DNA from: Anaerostipes sp. MSJ-23
Lineage (GTDB): Bacteria; Bacillota; Clostridia; Lachnospirales; Lachnospiraceae
Length of the DNA stretch: 64,000 nt
NCBI RefSeq assembly: GCF_018918155.1
Contig: NZ_JAHLPY010000003.1
Coordinates: forward strand, 1-64,000
Reading direction: 5' to 3'
A program made the translations under genes and the position numbers. Below the pieces are notes generated by a model that saw nothing but the letters and a program-made list of their open reading frames with translations, was not told the DNA's origin and did no database searches. Shown here piece after piece: positions 18,069 through 26,036 of the stretch. Numbering within the stretch: position 1 is the first letter of the stretch; each line of letters begins with the position of its first letter.

Positions 18069-18494
18069 ATGGATAAAATAACATTAATTTCAAATCATAT
18101 GGATGTGGACACCTATCTGGGTCTTCGAAAGGCTGTGAATTTTAAACCACTTTCGAGAGCTCAGGCACAAAAGGCGTTAGATCACAGCCTTTATATTGTG
18201 TGTGCAAAAATGGATGATCATGTGGTAGGAATGGGAAGACTTGTAGGTGATGGTTCTGTCATCTGTTATATTCAAGATCTGATGATTCATCCAGATTATC
18301 AACATCATGGAATCGGAGGCATGGTAATTGAAGAGTTAATTGGTTATACAGAAAGTCTTTGTGAACCTGGAACCGAAATCATGTTGGATCTTATGTGTGC
18401 CGTTGGCAGGGAACCTTTTTACTTAAAGCACGATTTTATATCTAGGCCGACACCGCGTTTAGGTCCAGGAATGATTCGATATATTCGAAAATAG
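18069..18494 (+). CDS. GNAT-family N-acetyltransferase
   Basis: A 141-residue single-domain acetyltransferase. The acetyl-CoA loop is visible in LMIHPDYQHHGIGGMVIEEL (a Q/RxxGxG/A-type motif), preceded by VGMGRLVGDGSVICYIQDL strands and followed by VGREPFYLKHDFISRP. The substrate cannot be predicted. Fourteen bases separate it from the next membrane protein gene, so the three small genes here probably form one unit. Confidence 0.85.
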   Translation: MDKITLISNHMDVDTYLGLRKAVNFKPLSRAQAQKALDHSLYIVCAKMDDHVVGMGRLVGDGSVICYIQDLMIHPDYQHHGIGGMVIEELIGYTESLCEPGTEIMLDLMCAVGREPFYLKHDFISRPTPRLGPGMIRYIRK

Positions 18495-18507
18495 GGAGGA
18501 GAAATCA

Positions 18508-18945
18508 ATGGAAGAGAAAAGGTATGATCCTTATACAGGATATGAAATAACCGAAGAAGAAAAGAAAGAGCAAGAACAAAAAGGACAAGATTTTTCTAAT
18601 CAAAAATCATCAGGAAATTCCAATGGAATTGCTTTGGCAGCGATGATTCTTGGAATTATATCGATTGTTATGATGATTACATGTTGCTGTACGCCGTTTG
18701 CTATTATTGTCGGAATCGCGGCCATTGTTTGTTTTGCAGTATCGCCCAAAAACATGGATGGTAAAAAAGAAAAAAGAGCAACTGCTGGGTTTGTTTGTGG
18801 AATTATTGGAATAGTTGGAAGTGTGATTCTGATTCTTGTTTTTGTTTTTCAAGTTTTATTAAGTGAAGATTTTCAGCGAACCTTTGATAAGGAATTTCAG
18901 AGTAATTATGAGCAATATATGGAAAATGAAGATGACAGTTTTTAA
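18508..18945 (+). CDS. DUF4190-type small membrane protein
   Basis: A 145-residue protein with a charged, Glu/Lys/Gln-rich N-terminal cytoplasmic segment (about 1-40), then hydrophobic stretches at about 42-75 and 92-117 with the glycine- and isoleucine-rich pattern of DUF4190, and an acidic tail. A CCC cluster lies in the first hydrophobic region. Function is unknown. It is common in Firmicutes beside DUF2752 proteins, and here its end overlaps one. Confidence 0.6.
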   Translation: MEEKRYDPYTGYEITEEEKKEQEQKGQDFSNQKSSGNSNGIALAAMILGIISIVMMITCCCTPFAIIVGIAAIVCFAVSPKNMDGKKEKRATAGFVCGIIGIVGSVILILVFVFQVLLSEDFQRTFDKEFQSNYEQYMENEDDSF

Positions 18946-19285
18946 ATTGATTTTTCGTATGCCATGTTATTTTAAAGAAGTAACGCATTTCTATTGTCCA
19001 GCTTGTGGAGGAACAAGGTCCGTCAAGGCGTTGCTTCATTTTCAGATTCAACGAGCATTTCTATGTAATCCGACGGTCATTTATGGTGTTGTGATTGTGA
19101 TATGGTGCTTGATTTGGATGTTGGCAAAAAAGATATTTCATAAAGAAATTCGAATTTTGAAACCAGGGTTATGGATGCTGGTCCTTGGAATTTTTTTATT
19201 TTTTGGAATCGATATCATTCGAAATATCATGGTATATCAGGTTGGATATGATTATCTTGGAGATCTTTTAAAATATCAAAATTAA
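18926..19285 (+). CDS. DUF2752-type membrane protein
   Basis: About 119 residues. The family signature CPACGGTRSVKALLHF is clear, followed by three hydrophobic helices. The start is uncertain: in-frame ATGs occur at 18908, 18926 and 18932, none with a good ribosome-binding site. I use 18926 because it puts the cysteine motif near residue 24, as is usual for the family, and because overlap with the preceding gene suggests translational coupling. Function is unknown; the Cys pair could bind metal or form a disulfide. Confidence 0.7.
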   Translation: MKMTVFKLIFRMPCYFKEVTHFYCPACGGTRSVKALLHFQIQRAFLCNPTVIYGVVIVIWCLIWMLAKKIFHKEIRILKPGLWMLVLGIFLFFGIDIIRNIMVYQVGYDYLGDLLKYQN

Positions 19286-19300
19286 TATAAAGTTTTAAAG

Positions 19301-19337
19301 AGTAAGTATGAAGAAAATGGCATACTTACTTTTTGTT
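19301..19337 (+). terminator. Intrinsic terminator
   Basis: A 10-bp perfect stem (AGTAAGTATG with CATACTTACT), 10-base loop and TTTTTGTTT tail. Confidence 0.85.
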
Positions 19338-19440
19338 TGGGAAAAAGAGTTCTCGCAAGTCGTATAAAAAGAGATTGGATGTTAAAAATAGAAGCAGATC
19401 ATGACTATCTAAGAATTTAGAAAGGGAGAACACTCAATGC

Positions 19441-19469
19441 TTGCAACAAAAGTATAAATAGAGTATAAT
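19441..19469 (+). promoter_or_regulatory. Promoter of fba
   Basis: TTGCAA and a perfect TATAAT with a 17-base spacer, 44 bases before the start codon. A GGAGG site follows. Confidence 0.8.
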
Positions 19470-19513
19470 AAATCCGATGTGAAAAAGTTAACGAGTTATA
19501 TGGAGGACAAACT

Positions 19514-20383
19514 ATGTTAGTATCAGCAAAAGAAATGTTAAATAAGGCAAAAGCCGGACATTATGCAGTTGGACAGTTTAACATTAACAACTTAGAATGG
19601 ACAAAATCTATCTTATTAGCAGCAGAAGAAACAAGATCTCCTGTTATCCTTGGAGTTTCTGAAGGTGCAGGAAAATATATGACAGGATATAAAACTGTTG
19701 TAGGAATGGTAAACGGAATGTTAGAAGAATTAAACATCTCTGTACCAGTAGCTCTTCACTTAGATCATGGTTCTTATGAAGGATGCTACAAATGTATCGA
19801 AGCTGGATTCTCTTCTATTATGTTTGATGGATCTCATTATCCAATCGAAGAAAACGTTGAAAAAACAAAAGAACTTGTAAAAGTTGCAAAAGGAAAAGGA
19901 ATGTCTATCGAAGCTGAAGTTGGTTCTATCGGTGGAGAAGAAGATGGAGTTATCGGTAGAGGTGAATGTGCAGATCCTAAAGAATGTAAAGCAGTTGCAG
20001 ATCTTGGAGTAACAATGCTTGCAGCAGGAATCGGTAACATTCATGGAAAATATCCAGCAAACTGGGAAGGATTAAGCTTTGAAACATTAGATGCTATCCA
20101 GCAGTTAACAGGAGATATGCCATTAGTATTACACGGTGGTACAGGAATCCCTGATGATATGATCAAAAAAGCAATCACTCTTGGAGTAGCTAAGATCAAT
20201 GTTAATACAGAATGCCAGCTTGCATTTGCTGACGCAACACGTAAATATATTGAAGCTGGAAAAGACCTGGAAGGAAAAGGATTTGATCCTCGTAAATTAT
20301 TAGCACCAGGTGCAGAAGCTATCAAAGAATTAGTAATCGAAAAGATCAAATTATTCGGATCTGACGGAAAAGCTGACGAATAA
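19514..20383 (+). CDS. fba: Class II fructose-bisphosphate aldolase
   Basis: A 289-residue zinc aldolase of glycolysis. Typical motifs are GQFNINNLEW, HLDHGSYEG with a zinc-binding histidine, FDGSHYPIEENV, EAEVGSIGGEEDG, and HGGTGIPDD for phosphate binding. It stands alone with its own promoter and terminator. It uses more of the C-ending codons favoured in strongly expressed genes (ATC, TAC, AAC) than its neighbours; nifJ shows the same bias. Confidence 0.95.
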   Translation: MLVSAKEMLNKAKAGHYAVGQFNINNLEWTKSILLAAEETRSPVILGVSEGAGKYMTGYKTVVGMVNGMLEELNISVPVALHLDHGSYEGCYKCIEAGFSSIMFDGSHYPIEENVEKTKELVKVAKGKGMSIEAEVGSIGGEEDGVIGRGECADPKECKAVADLGVTMLAAGIGNIHGKYPANWEGLSFETLDAIQQLTGDMPLVLHGGTGIPDDMIKKAITLGVAKINVNTECQLAFADATRKYIEAGKDLEGKGFDPRKLLAPGAEAIKELVIEKIKLFGSDGKADE

Positions 20384-20419
20384 GAAAAATAATGGTATGT
20401 TATATATACCAAAATTTGA

Positions 20420-20453
20420 AAGTCACAGCCGTAAAGGCTGTGGCTTTTTTATT
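20420..20453 (+). terminator. Intrinsic terminator of fba
   Basis: A strong stem (AGTCACAGCC with GGCTGTGGCT), GTAAA loop and T tract. The T tract merges into a repeat cassette that supplies a second terminator. Confidence 0.9.
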
Positions 20454-20498
20454 TTATAGGAAATTTATCGCTGAATCCTGTTTTACAGGATTCTTTTT
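20444..20498 (+). repeat. Tandem-terminator repeat cassette, copy 1
   Basis: The shortest of three related copies. It begins with the T tract of the fba terminator (TTTTTTATTTTATAGGAAAT and TT) and ends with a perfect second terminator, GAATCCTG, loop TTTTA, CAGGATTC and T5. The 5' end matches copy 2 over 25 bases starting at GGCTTTTTT. Confidence 0.7.
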
Positions 20499-20550
20499 AA
20501 TAATACAAGAAAGCTTTGCTTAAAGAAGAATAATAAAGAAAATTTCTCAG

Positions 20551-20609
20551 AATGTCTGGTATACCTTGACATTTTTTTTTGATTCAACTATAGTATTCCT
20601 AGATAGGAA
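20551..20609 (+). promoter_or_regulatory. Promoter and two palindromic operators of the trmB-lysA operon
   Basis: TTGACA (20566) and TATAGT (20589) are 17 bases apart. A dyad at 20551-20573 (AATGTC and GGTA mirrored by TACC and GACATT) covers the -35, with a perfect GGTATACC at its centre. A second perfect dyad, TTCCTA-GA-TAGGAA (20596-20609), lies at the predicted transcription start. Both are likely regulator sites. Confidence 0.7.
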
Positions 20610-20623
20610 CACGAGGTGACGGA

Positions 20624-21322
20624 ATGAATAATGTAGAAAGTCTGATGGAATTCGGTCTGACGAGGCATGAAGCTAATCTTTACATCTTGCTGGTGCTAGA
20701 AGGTAACTTGAATGGATATGAAGCTGCCAAGAGAAGCGGGATTTCCAGATCGAATGCATATAATGCTCTAGCCGGACTGGTTGATAAAGGAGCTGCTTAT
20801 ATGCAGGAAGAAGATACGATCCGGTATACGCCGGTTCCTGTGGAAGAATTTTGTAGTAACAAGATTCGTCATATGGAGAAAAAAAAGAAAGAATTACTGA
20901 CGCAGCTTCCTTCAAAGAGAAAGAATAAAGGGGGATACCTGACGATTCGTGGTGAGGAGCATATTTGTGATAAGATTATTCAAATGCTTGTCAGTGCAAA
21001 AGAACGGGCATATGTATCCATTTATAATGAACGTCTGGAATTTTTTCGAGAGTATATGGAAGAGATGATTCAGAATGGAAAAAAAGTTGTAATCATCACA
21101 AATGAACCTTTTGATCTGCCAGGAGCTATTATTTATCTGACAGATTGTCAAGAAGGACAGATTCGTCTGATTACAGATTCGAAAGACGTATTAACTGGTG
21201 AGATTACCAATCGATATGAAGCAACCTGTCTGTATTCAAGCAATCAGAATCTGGTGGAAGTGTTTAAAGAAGCTTTGGCAAATGAGATCAAGCTATTACA
21301 AATAAAGAAAGGAACGAAGTAA
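20624..21322 (+). CDS. TrmB-family transcriptional regulator
   Basis: A 232-residue regulator with an N-terminal winged helix (ESLMEFGLTRHEANLYILLV; GYEAAKRSGISRSNAYNAL), a Lys/Glu-rich helical connector (about 80-100) and a C-terminal effector-type domain, as in TrmB. The family often senses sugars in archaea, and bacterial members vary. It ends one base before the lysA start codon, so the two are co-translated. The linkage suggests that it controls lysine or diaminopimelate synthesis and its own promoter, where two palindromes lie; the effector is unknown. Confidence 0.82.
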   Translation: MNNVESLMEFGLTRHEANLYILLVLEGNLNGYEAAKRSGISRSNAYNALAGLVDKGAAYMQEEDTIRYTPVPVEEFCSNKIRHMEKKKKELLTQLPSKRKNKGGYLTIRGEEHICDKIIQMLVSAKERAYVSIYNERLEFFREYMEEMIQNGKKVVIITNEPFDLPGAIIYLTDCQEGQIRLITDSKDVLTGEITNRYEATCLYSSNQNLVEVFKEALANEIKLLQIKKGTK

Positions 21323-21323
21323 A

Positions 21324-22574
21324 ATGGCAAAAGTACCATTCGTAACAAAGGAACAATTAGACGAAATCGTAAAGAAGTATCCAACACCTTTTCATTTATA
21401 TGATGAAAAAGGAATCCGTGAGACAGCAAGAGGACTTTATAAAGCATTTTCATGGAACAAAGGATTTAAAGAATTTTTTGCTGTAAAAGCAACTCCAAAC
21501 CCAACCATCTTAAAAATTTTAAGAGAAGAAGGATGTGGAACAGACTGTTCTTCTTTAACAGAACTTATGATGTCTGATCGTTGTGGATTTGATGGAAGTG
21601 AAATCATGTTCTCTTCTAATGATACACCTGCAGAAGAATTTATCCTTGCAAAACAGTTAGGTGCAACAATTAATCTTGATGATATTACACATATCGAATT
21701 TTTAAAAGAATGCGCTGGAATTCCAGAAAAAATTTCTTGCCGTTTTAATCCAGGTGGAGTTTTTGCTCTTGGAACAGATATCATGGATAACCCAGGAGAT
21801 GCTAAATATGGTATGACAACAGAGCAGATGTTTGATGCTTTTAAACAGTTGAAGGAACTTGGTGTGAAAGAATTCGGAATTCATTCCTTCCTTGCAAGTA
21901 ATACTGTTAGCAACGAATACTACCCAACACTTGCAAGACAGTTATTTGAATTAGCTGTGAAATTAAAGGAAGAAGTTGGTGTCCATATTGGATTTATTAA
22001 CTTATCTGGAGGTGTTGGAATCCCCTATCTTCCAGATAAGAAGGGAAATGATATTGCAGTGATTGGAGAAGGTGTTCATAAAGTATTTGATGAAGTGCTT
22101 GTTCCAGCAGGAATGGGAGATGTAAAGATTTATACAGAACTTGGACGTTATATGCTGGCTCCAAACGGATTATTGATTACAAAAGCAATTCATGAAAAAC
22201 ATACTCACAAAGAATATATTGGTGTCGATGCATGTGCAGTAAACTTAATGCGTCCTGCAATGTATGGAGCATATCATCATATTACTGTTATGGGAAAAGA
22301 AAACGAACCAGCAGATCATACTTATGATATTACAGGATCTCTTTGCGAAAATAATGATAAATTTGCGATTGATCGTAAACTTCCAAAAATTGAGATGGGA
22401 GATTTATTAGCAATTCATGATACAGGAGCTCATGGATTCGCAATGGGATATAATTATAATGGAAAATTAAAATCAGCAGAAATTTTATTAAAAGAAGATG
22501 GAACAACAGAAATGATTCGTCGTGCAGAAACACCAGATGATTATTTCGCAACAATCAAAGGTTTTAATTTCTAA
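21324..22574 (+). CDS. lysA: Diaminopimelate decarboxylase
   Basis: A 416-residue fold-III PLP enzyme. The PLP lysine is in EFFAVKATPNP, followed by GCGTDCSSLTEL, the glycine-rich NLSGGVGIPY phosphate site, TELGRYMLAPNG and the cysteine-bearing GSLCENNDKFA of the active site. GDLLAIHDTGAHGFAMGYNYNG completes the substrate pocket. It makes L-lysine from meso-diaminopimelate. The sequence differs somewhat from standard LysA, so a related amino-acid decarboxylase (carboxynorspermidine type) is a weaker alternative. Confidence 0.85.
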   Translation: MAKVPFVTKEQLDEIVKKYPTPFHLYDEKGIRETARGLYKAFSWNKGFKEFFAVKATPNPTILKILREEGCGTDCSSLTELMMSDRCGFDGSEIMFSSNDTPAEEFILAKQLGATINLDDITHIEFLKECAGIPEKISCRFNPGGVFALGTDIMDNPGDAKYGMTTEQMFDAFKQLKELGVKEFGIHSFLASNTVSNEYYPTLARQLFELAVKLKEEVGVHIGFINLSGGVGIPYLPDKKGNDIAVIGEGVHKVFDEVLVPAGMGDVKIYTELGRYMLAPNGLLITKAIHEKHTHKEYIGVDACAVNLMRPAMYGAYHHITVMGKENEPADHTYDITGSLCENNDKFAIDRKLPKIEMGDLLAIHDTGAHGFAMGYNYNGKLKSAEILLKEDGTTEMIRRAETPDDYFATIKGFNF

Positions 22575-22596
22575 AAATAAAACAAAAAAGAAAAAG

Positions 22597-22639
22597 AAAA
22601 TGTACCTGGACAAAGATGGCCTGTCTAGGTACATTTTTA
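22597..22639 (+). terminator. Intrinsic terminator of lysA
   Basis: A 14-position stem (AATGTACCTGGACA with TGTCTAGGTACATT) with one mismatch and a following TTTATT. Confidence 0.85.
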
Positions 22640-22705
22640 TTGTTCTTAAGACTAGAAATTGTTAAAATAGAATTCTACGATTAAGGAAGATGGAGGATGA
22701 TAAAA

Positions 22706-23440
22706 ATGTTAGAAATATGCTGCGGAAGTTTTGAAGATGCCATGACTGCTTATGAATGTGGGGTAAGGCGTATCGAGCTGAATAGTGCACTTTCTTTAGG
22801 GGGCTTGACACCTTCGCTTGGAAGTCTTATTATGACAAAACAGTATACGGATTTGGAAGTGATGGCAATGATCCGTTCCAGAGGAGCTGGTTTTTGTTAT
22901 ACAGAATATCAATATGAGCAAATGTTGGAAGATATGAAATTAATGCTTGCCTATGGCAGTGATGGAATTGTTTTTGGTTTTCTCAAGGAAGACCGAACCA
23001 TTGATGAAAAACGATGCAGAGAATTTGTAGAAAATATTCATAATGAAGGCCGTCAGGCAGTTTTTCATAGAGCCTTTGATTGTGCAAAGGATGCAAATCA
23101 GGCAATAGAAACATTGATTGATCTTGGAGTAGATCGTGTTTTAACAAGTGGTCAGGCTCCAACAGCAGAAGAAGGAATTGCATTACTTTCTAAATTACAA
23201 AAAGAATATGGAAAGCAGATCGAAATCCTTGCAGGGTGTGGAATTCATGCAGAAAATGTGAAAAAAATTATAGAAGAAACAGAAATTCTACAAATTCATA
23301 GCTCTTGTGGAGGATGGAGAGAAGATTTTACAACAAAAGGAGAACAGGTTTCTTTTGCAATATCTTCAGGAAAACATGAAAATCAATATGAGACAGTATC
23401 TGTGGATAAAATCAAAAATCTCCTAAAAATTTGTGGATAG
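22706..23440 (+). CDS. cutC: CutC-family protein
   Basis: A 244-residue TIM-barrel protein with the CutC start (MLEICCGSFEDAMTAYECG), RIELNSALSLGGLTPSLG, MIRSRGAGFCYTE, FHRAFDCAKD and LTSGQAPTAEEG. The family was linked to copper homeostasis, but its biochemical role is unsettled. The start at 22706 is 9 bases after GGAGG; the ATG at 22697 directly abuts that site. It precedes the serine dehydratase genes by 29 bases and may be co-transcribed. Confidence 0.88.
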   Translation: MLEICCGSFEDAMTAYECGVRRIELNSALSLGGLTPSLGSLIMTKQYTDLEVMAMIRSRGAGFCYTEYQYEQMLEDMKLMLAYGSDGIVFGFLKEDRTIDEKRCREFVENIHNEGRQAVFHRAFDCAKDANQAIETLIDLGVDRVLTSGQAPTAEEGIALLSKLQKEYGKQIEILAGCGIHAENVKKIIEETEILQIHSSCGGWREDFTTKGEQVSFAISSGKHENQYETVSVDKIKNLLKICG

Positions 23441-23469
23441 TTTACAGAAATGGCAGAAAGGAAGCGCTT

Positions 23470-24138
23470 ATGAATTTATTTGACATTATTGGACCTGTCA
23501 TGGTTGGACCTTCCAGTTCACATACAGCAGGAGCTGTAAGAATTGGACAGGTATCCAGACATTTGCTCGGTGAGGATGTAAAAGAAGCAAAAATCTTGCT
23601 TCATGGATCTTTTTTGGCAACAGGAAAAGGACATGGAACAGACAGAGCTCTTGTAGCGGGATTACTTGGAATGGCGCCAGATGATATAAGGATTCCAGAT
23701 AGTTTTCAGGTTGCACAGGAATCTGGGATGAAATTTGAAATTGGAAAAATTCAGTTAAAAAATGCACATCCTAATAGTGTGAAACTAATTTTGGAAGGAG
23801 GTTCTGGAAGAAATCTTGAAATTGTAGCCTGTTCGCTTGGCGGCGGAAGAATTAAAATCTGTACGATTGATGGTTTGGAGGCTAATTTTTCTGGTGAATA
23901 TACGACCTTGGTTGTACACAATGATGATCAGCCAGGACATGTAGCAGAGGTAACTTCTATGCTTGCGCATAAATCTGTAAATATTGCTACAATGCAGTTA
24001 TATCGTGATCATCGCGGAGGTAGTGCGGTTATGGTTATTGAATGTGATAAGGAAATACCACAAAAGGGAATTGAATGGTTGGAACATTTAGAAGGAATTC
24101 AGAAGGTAACCTATTTGGCAAAAATGCAGGAGGACTAG
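23470..24138 (+). CDS. sdaAB: L-serine dehydratase, beta subunit
   Basis: A 222-residue subunit of the oxygen-sensitive [4Fe-4S] serine dehydratase, which turns L-serine into pyruvate and ammonia. It has the signature IGPVMVGPSSSHTAGAVRIG and HGSFLATGKGHGTDRAL. A C-terminal ACT domain (about residues 148-220; VVHNDDQPGHVAEVTSMLAH) probably senses serine. The ATG at 23470 follows AAAGGAAG; the upstream in-frame start at 23431 overlaps cutC and lacks a site. The alpha subunit follows after 3 bases. Confidence 0.95.
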   Translation: MNLFDIIGPVMVGPSSSHTAGAVRIGQVSRHLLGEDVKEAKILLHGSFLATGKGHGTDRALVAGLLGMAPDDIRIPDSFQVAQESGMKFEIGKIQLKNAHPNSVKLILEGGSGRNLEIVACSLGGGRIKICTIDGLEANFSGEYTTLVVHNDDQPGHVAEVTSMLAHKSVNIATMQLYRDHRGGSAVMVIECDKEIPQKGIEWLEHLEGIQKVTYLAKMQED

Positions 24139-24141
24139 AGC

Positions 24142-25008
24142 ATGGGATTTGGATCAGTAGCAGAAATTGAAGAAAAAGCGCAAAAAGAACAATGTAAATT
24201 ATGGGAGGCCATTCTTCACGATGATATGAGAGAACGTCAGGTGGATCGTCTGGAAGCAATTGGAAAAATGAGTAATATGTATATTGCCATGAAGGAAGCA
24301 AATGAAAGTTATGATAAAGATCTTCGATCGCGAAGCGGTCTTTCTGGTGGCGATGGAGAAAAAATGATAGAAGAAGTGCAAAAAATGCAAAATCTTACGG
24401 GAGAATTTGTTGGTACGGTTATGGCAAATGCTTTGAAAATGGGAGAATCCAATGCTTGTATGAAACGTATTGTTGCAGCTCCGACAGCAGGTGCCTGTGG
24501 TGTTCTTCCAGCGGTCTTAATTACTTATGAACAATTTTATCATATTCCAGAGGAAAAAATGCTAGAAGGAATGTATCTTGCAGCAGGAGTTGGACAGGTA
24601 ATCGCGCAAAGAGCAAGTATCGCCGGAGCTCAGGGAGGATGTCAGGCGGAAATAGGTTCAGCATCTTGTATGGCAGCAGCAGCAATCACTTATATTCGTG
24701 GAGGAAGTGCAAAGCAGGTATTTGATGCAGGAGCATTTGCGTTGAAAGCATTACTTGGTCTTGTTTGTGATCCTATTGGGGGATTGGTAGAAGTTCCTTG
24801 TATCAAAAGAAATGTTATTGGTTCTGTGAATGCAATTACATCTTCGGATATGGCAATGGCAGGGATTGAAAGTAAGGTTCCGCTCGATGAAGTAATTGAT
24901 GCAATGGCAGAGGTTGGAGATCTTCTTCCATGTTCATTAAAAGAGACAAGCCAGGCTGGACTTGCCCAAACAGAAACCGGGAAAAAGTATCTTGTAGTAC
25001 AAAATTAA
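24142..25008 (+). CDS. sdaAA: L-serine dehydratase, alpha subunit
   Basis: A 288-residue catalytic subunit. Iron-sulfur ligand cysteines are expected in AAPTAGACGVLPA, AGAQGGCQAEIGSA and CDPIGGLVEVPCIKRN, all present. It pairs with the beta subunit just upstream and feeds pyruvate to PFOR, while its ammonia can be captured by the same nitrogen system served by the ammonium transporters. It ends near the C-terminus expected for the two-subunit form. Confidence 0.95.
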   Translation: MGFGSVAEIEEKAQKEQCKLWEAILHDDMRERQVDRLEAIGKMSNMYIAMKEANESYDKDLRSRSGLSGGDGEKMIEEVQKMQNLTGEFVGTVMANALKMGESNACMKRIVAAPTAGACGVLPAVLITYEQFYHIPEEKMLEGMYLAAGVGQVIAQRASIAGAQGGCQAEIGSASCMAAAAITYIRGGSAKQVFDAGAFALKALLGLVCDPIGGLVEVPCIKRNVIGSVNAITSSDMAMAGIESKVPLDEVIDAMAEVGDLLPCSLKETSQAGLAQTETGKKYLVVQN

Positions 25009-25100
25009 GGAAAAGTTAAGAAAAGAATCGCTTTTTTTGAGACAAATACTCCCAGAAAGTTGTATAGTTATAGGAGAAAAAATAATAAGGGAGGTTTTCC

Positions 25101-26036
25101 ATGAAGAAATTATGTACCTGCATTGTGCCATGTTTTAATGAGGAAGAAGTTATTCCTATTTATTACGAAGCCATGCAGAAGATCATAAAAGAGGAAGAAG
25201 ATAAACTTTCATTTGAACTTCTTTTTATTGATGATGGAAGTAGTGATCGAACATTGGATGTACTTAAAGGATTAAGTAAGAATGATCCATGTGTTCATTA
25301 TATATCTTTTTCTAGAAACTTTGGAAAAGAGGCAGGATTATATGCAGGATTAGAACATGCAAAAGGGGATTATATAGTTACAATGGATGTAGATCTTCAG
25401 GATCCTCCGGAAATGATACCGGAAATGATTCGCTGCATTGAGGAAGAAGGGTACGACAGTGTAGCAACAAGGAGGGTCACAAGAAAAGGAGAGCCGATCA
25501 TCCGTTCCTTTTTTGCGCGTAAATTTTATCATATCATTAATAAGATTTCAGATGCAGACATCGTCGATGGCGCCAGGGATTTTCGAATGATGAAGAGAAA
25601 TATGGTAGATGCAATTTTATCAATGAAAGAATATAATAGATTTACAAAAGGGATTTTTGGCTGGGTCGGTTTTAAAACAAAATGGCTGGAATTTGAAAAT
25701 GTAGAGCGTGCAGCGGGAGAGACAAAATGGTCTTTCTGGAAATTGTTCCGTTATGCGATGGAAGGAATCATTGCCTTTTCAACCGTACCATTGACTATTG
25801 TTTCGGTTATTGGTGTTTTAGTTTGTATAGCAGCATTTTTATTCTTTATTTTTGTACTTGTGCGAGCAGCAATGTTTGGAGATCCAGTAGCAGGATGGCC
25901 GTCATTGATTTGTGTAATAAGTTTCTTAAGTGGAATGCAGCTGCTTGGAATCGGACTCGTAGGTATGTATTTATCAAAAACATATCTTGAAACAAAGAAA
26001 CGACCTATTTATATTGCGAAGGAGATTCATGAATGA
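25101..26036 (+). CDS. CsbB/GtrB-like polyprenyl-phosphate glycosyltransferase
   Basis: A 311-residue family 2 glycosyltransferase. The catalytic GT-A domain (1 to about 225) has VPCFNEEEVIP, LLFIDDGSSDRTL, the DVDLQDPPEMIPEM metal motif and RDFRMMKRNMVDA. Two C-terminal transmembrane helices follow (about 230-260 and 270-295). This layout matches CsbB, GtrB and DPM1-like enzymes, which load a sugar onto undecaprenyl phosphate at the inner membrane face. It overlaps a YfhO-type gene by 4 bases, the pairing known from Bacillus wall polymer glycosylation. Confidence 0.88.
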   Translation: MKKLCTCIVPCFNEEEVIPIYYEAMQKIIKEEEDKLSFELLFIDDGSSDRTLDVLKGLSKNDPCVHYISFSRNFGKEAGLYAGLEHAKGDYIVTMDVDLQDPPEMIPEMIRCIEEEGYDSVATRRVTRKGEPIIRSFFARKFYHIINKISDADIVDGARDFRMMKRNMVDAILSMKEYNRFTKGIFGWVGFKTKWLEFENVERAAGETKWSFWKLFRYAMEGIIAFSTVPLTIVSVIGVLVCIAAFLFFIFVLVRAAMFGDPVAGWPSLICVISFLSGMQLLGIGLVGMYLSKTYLETKKRPIYIAKEIHE

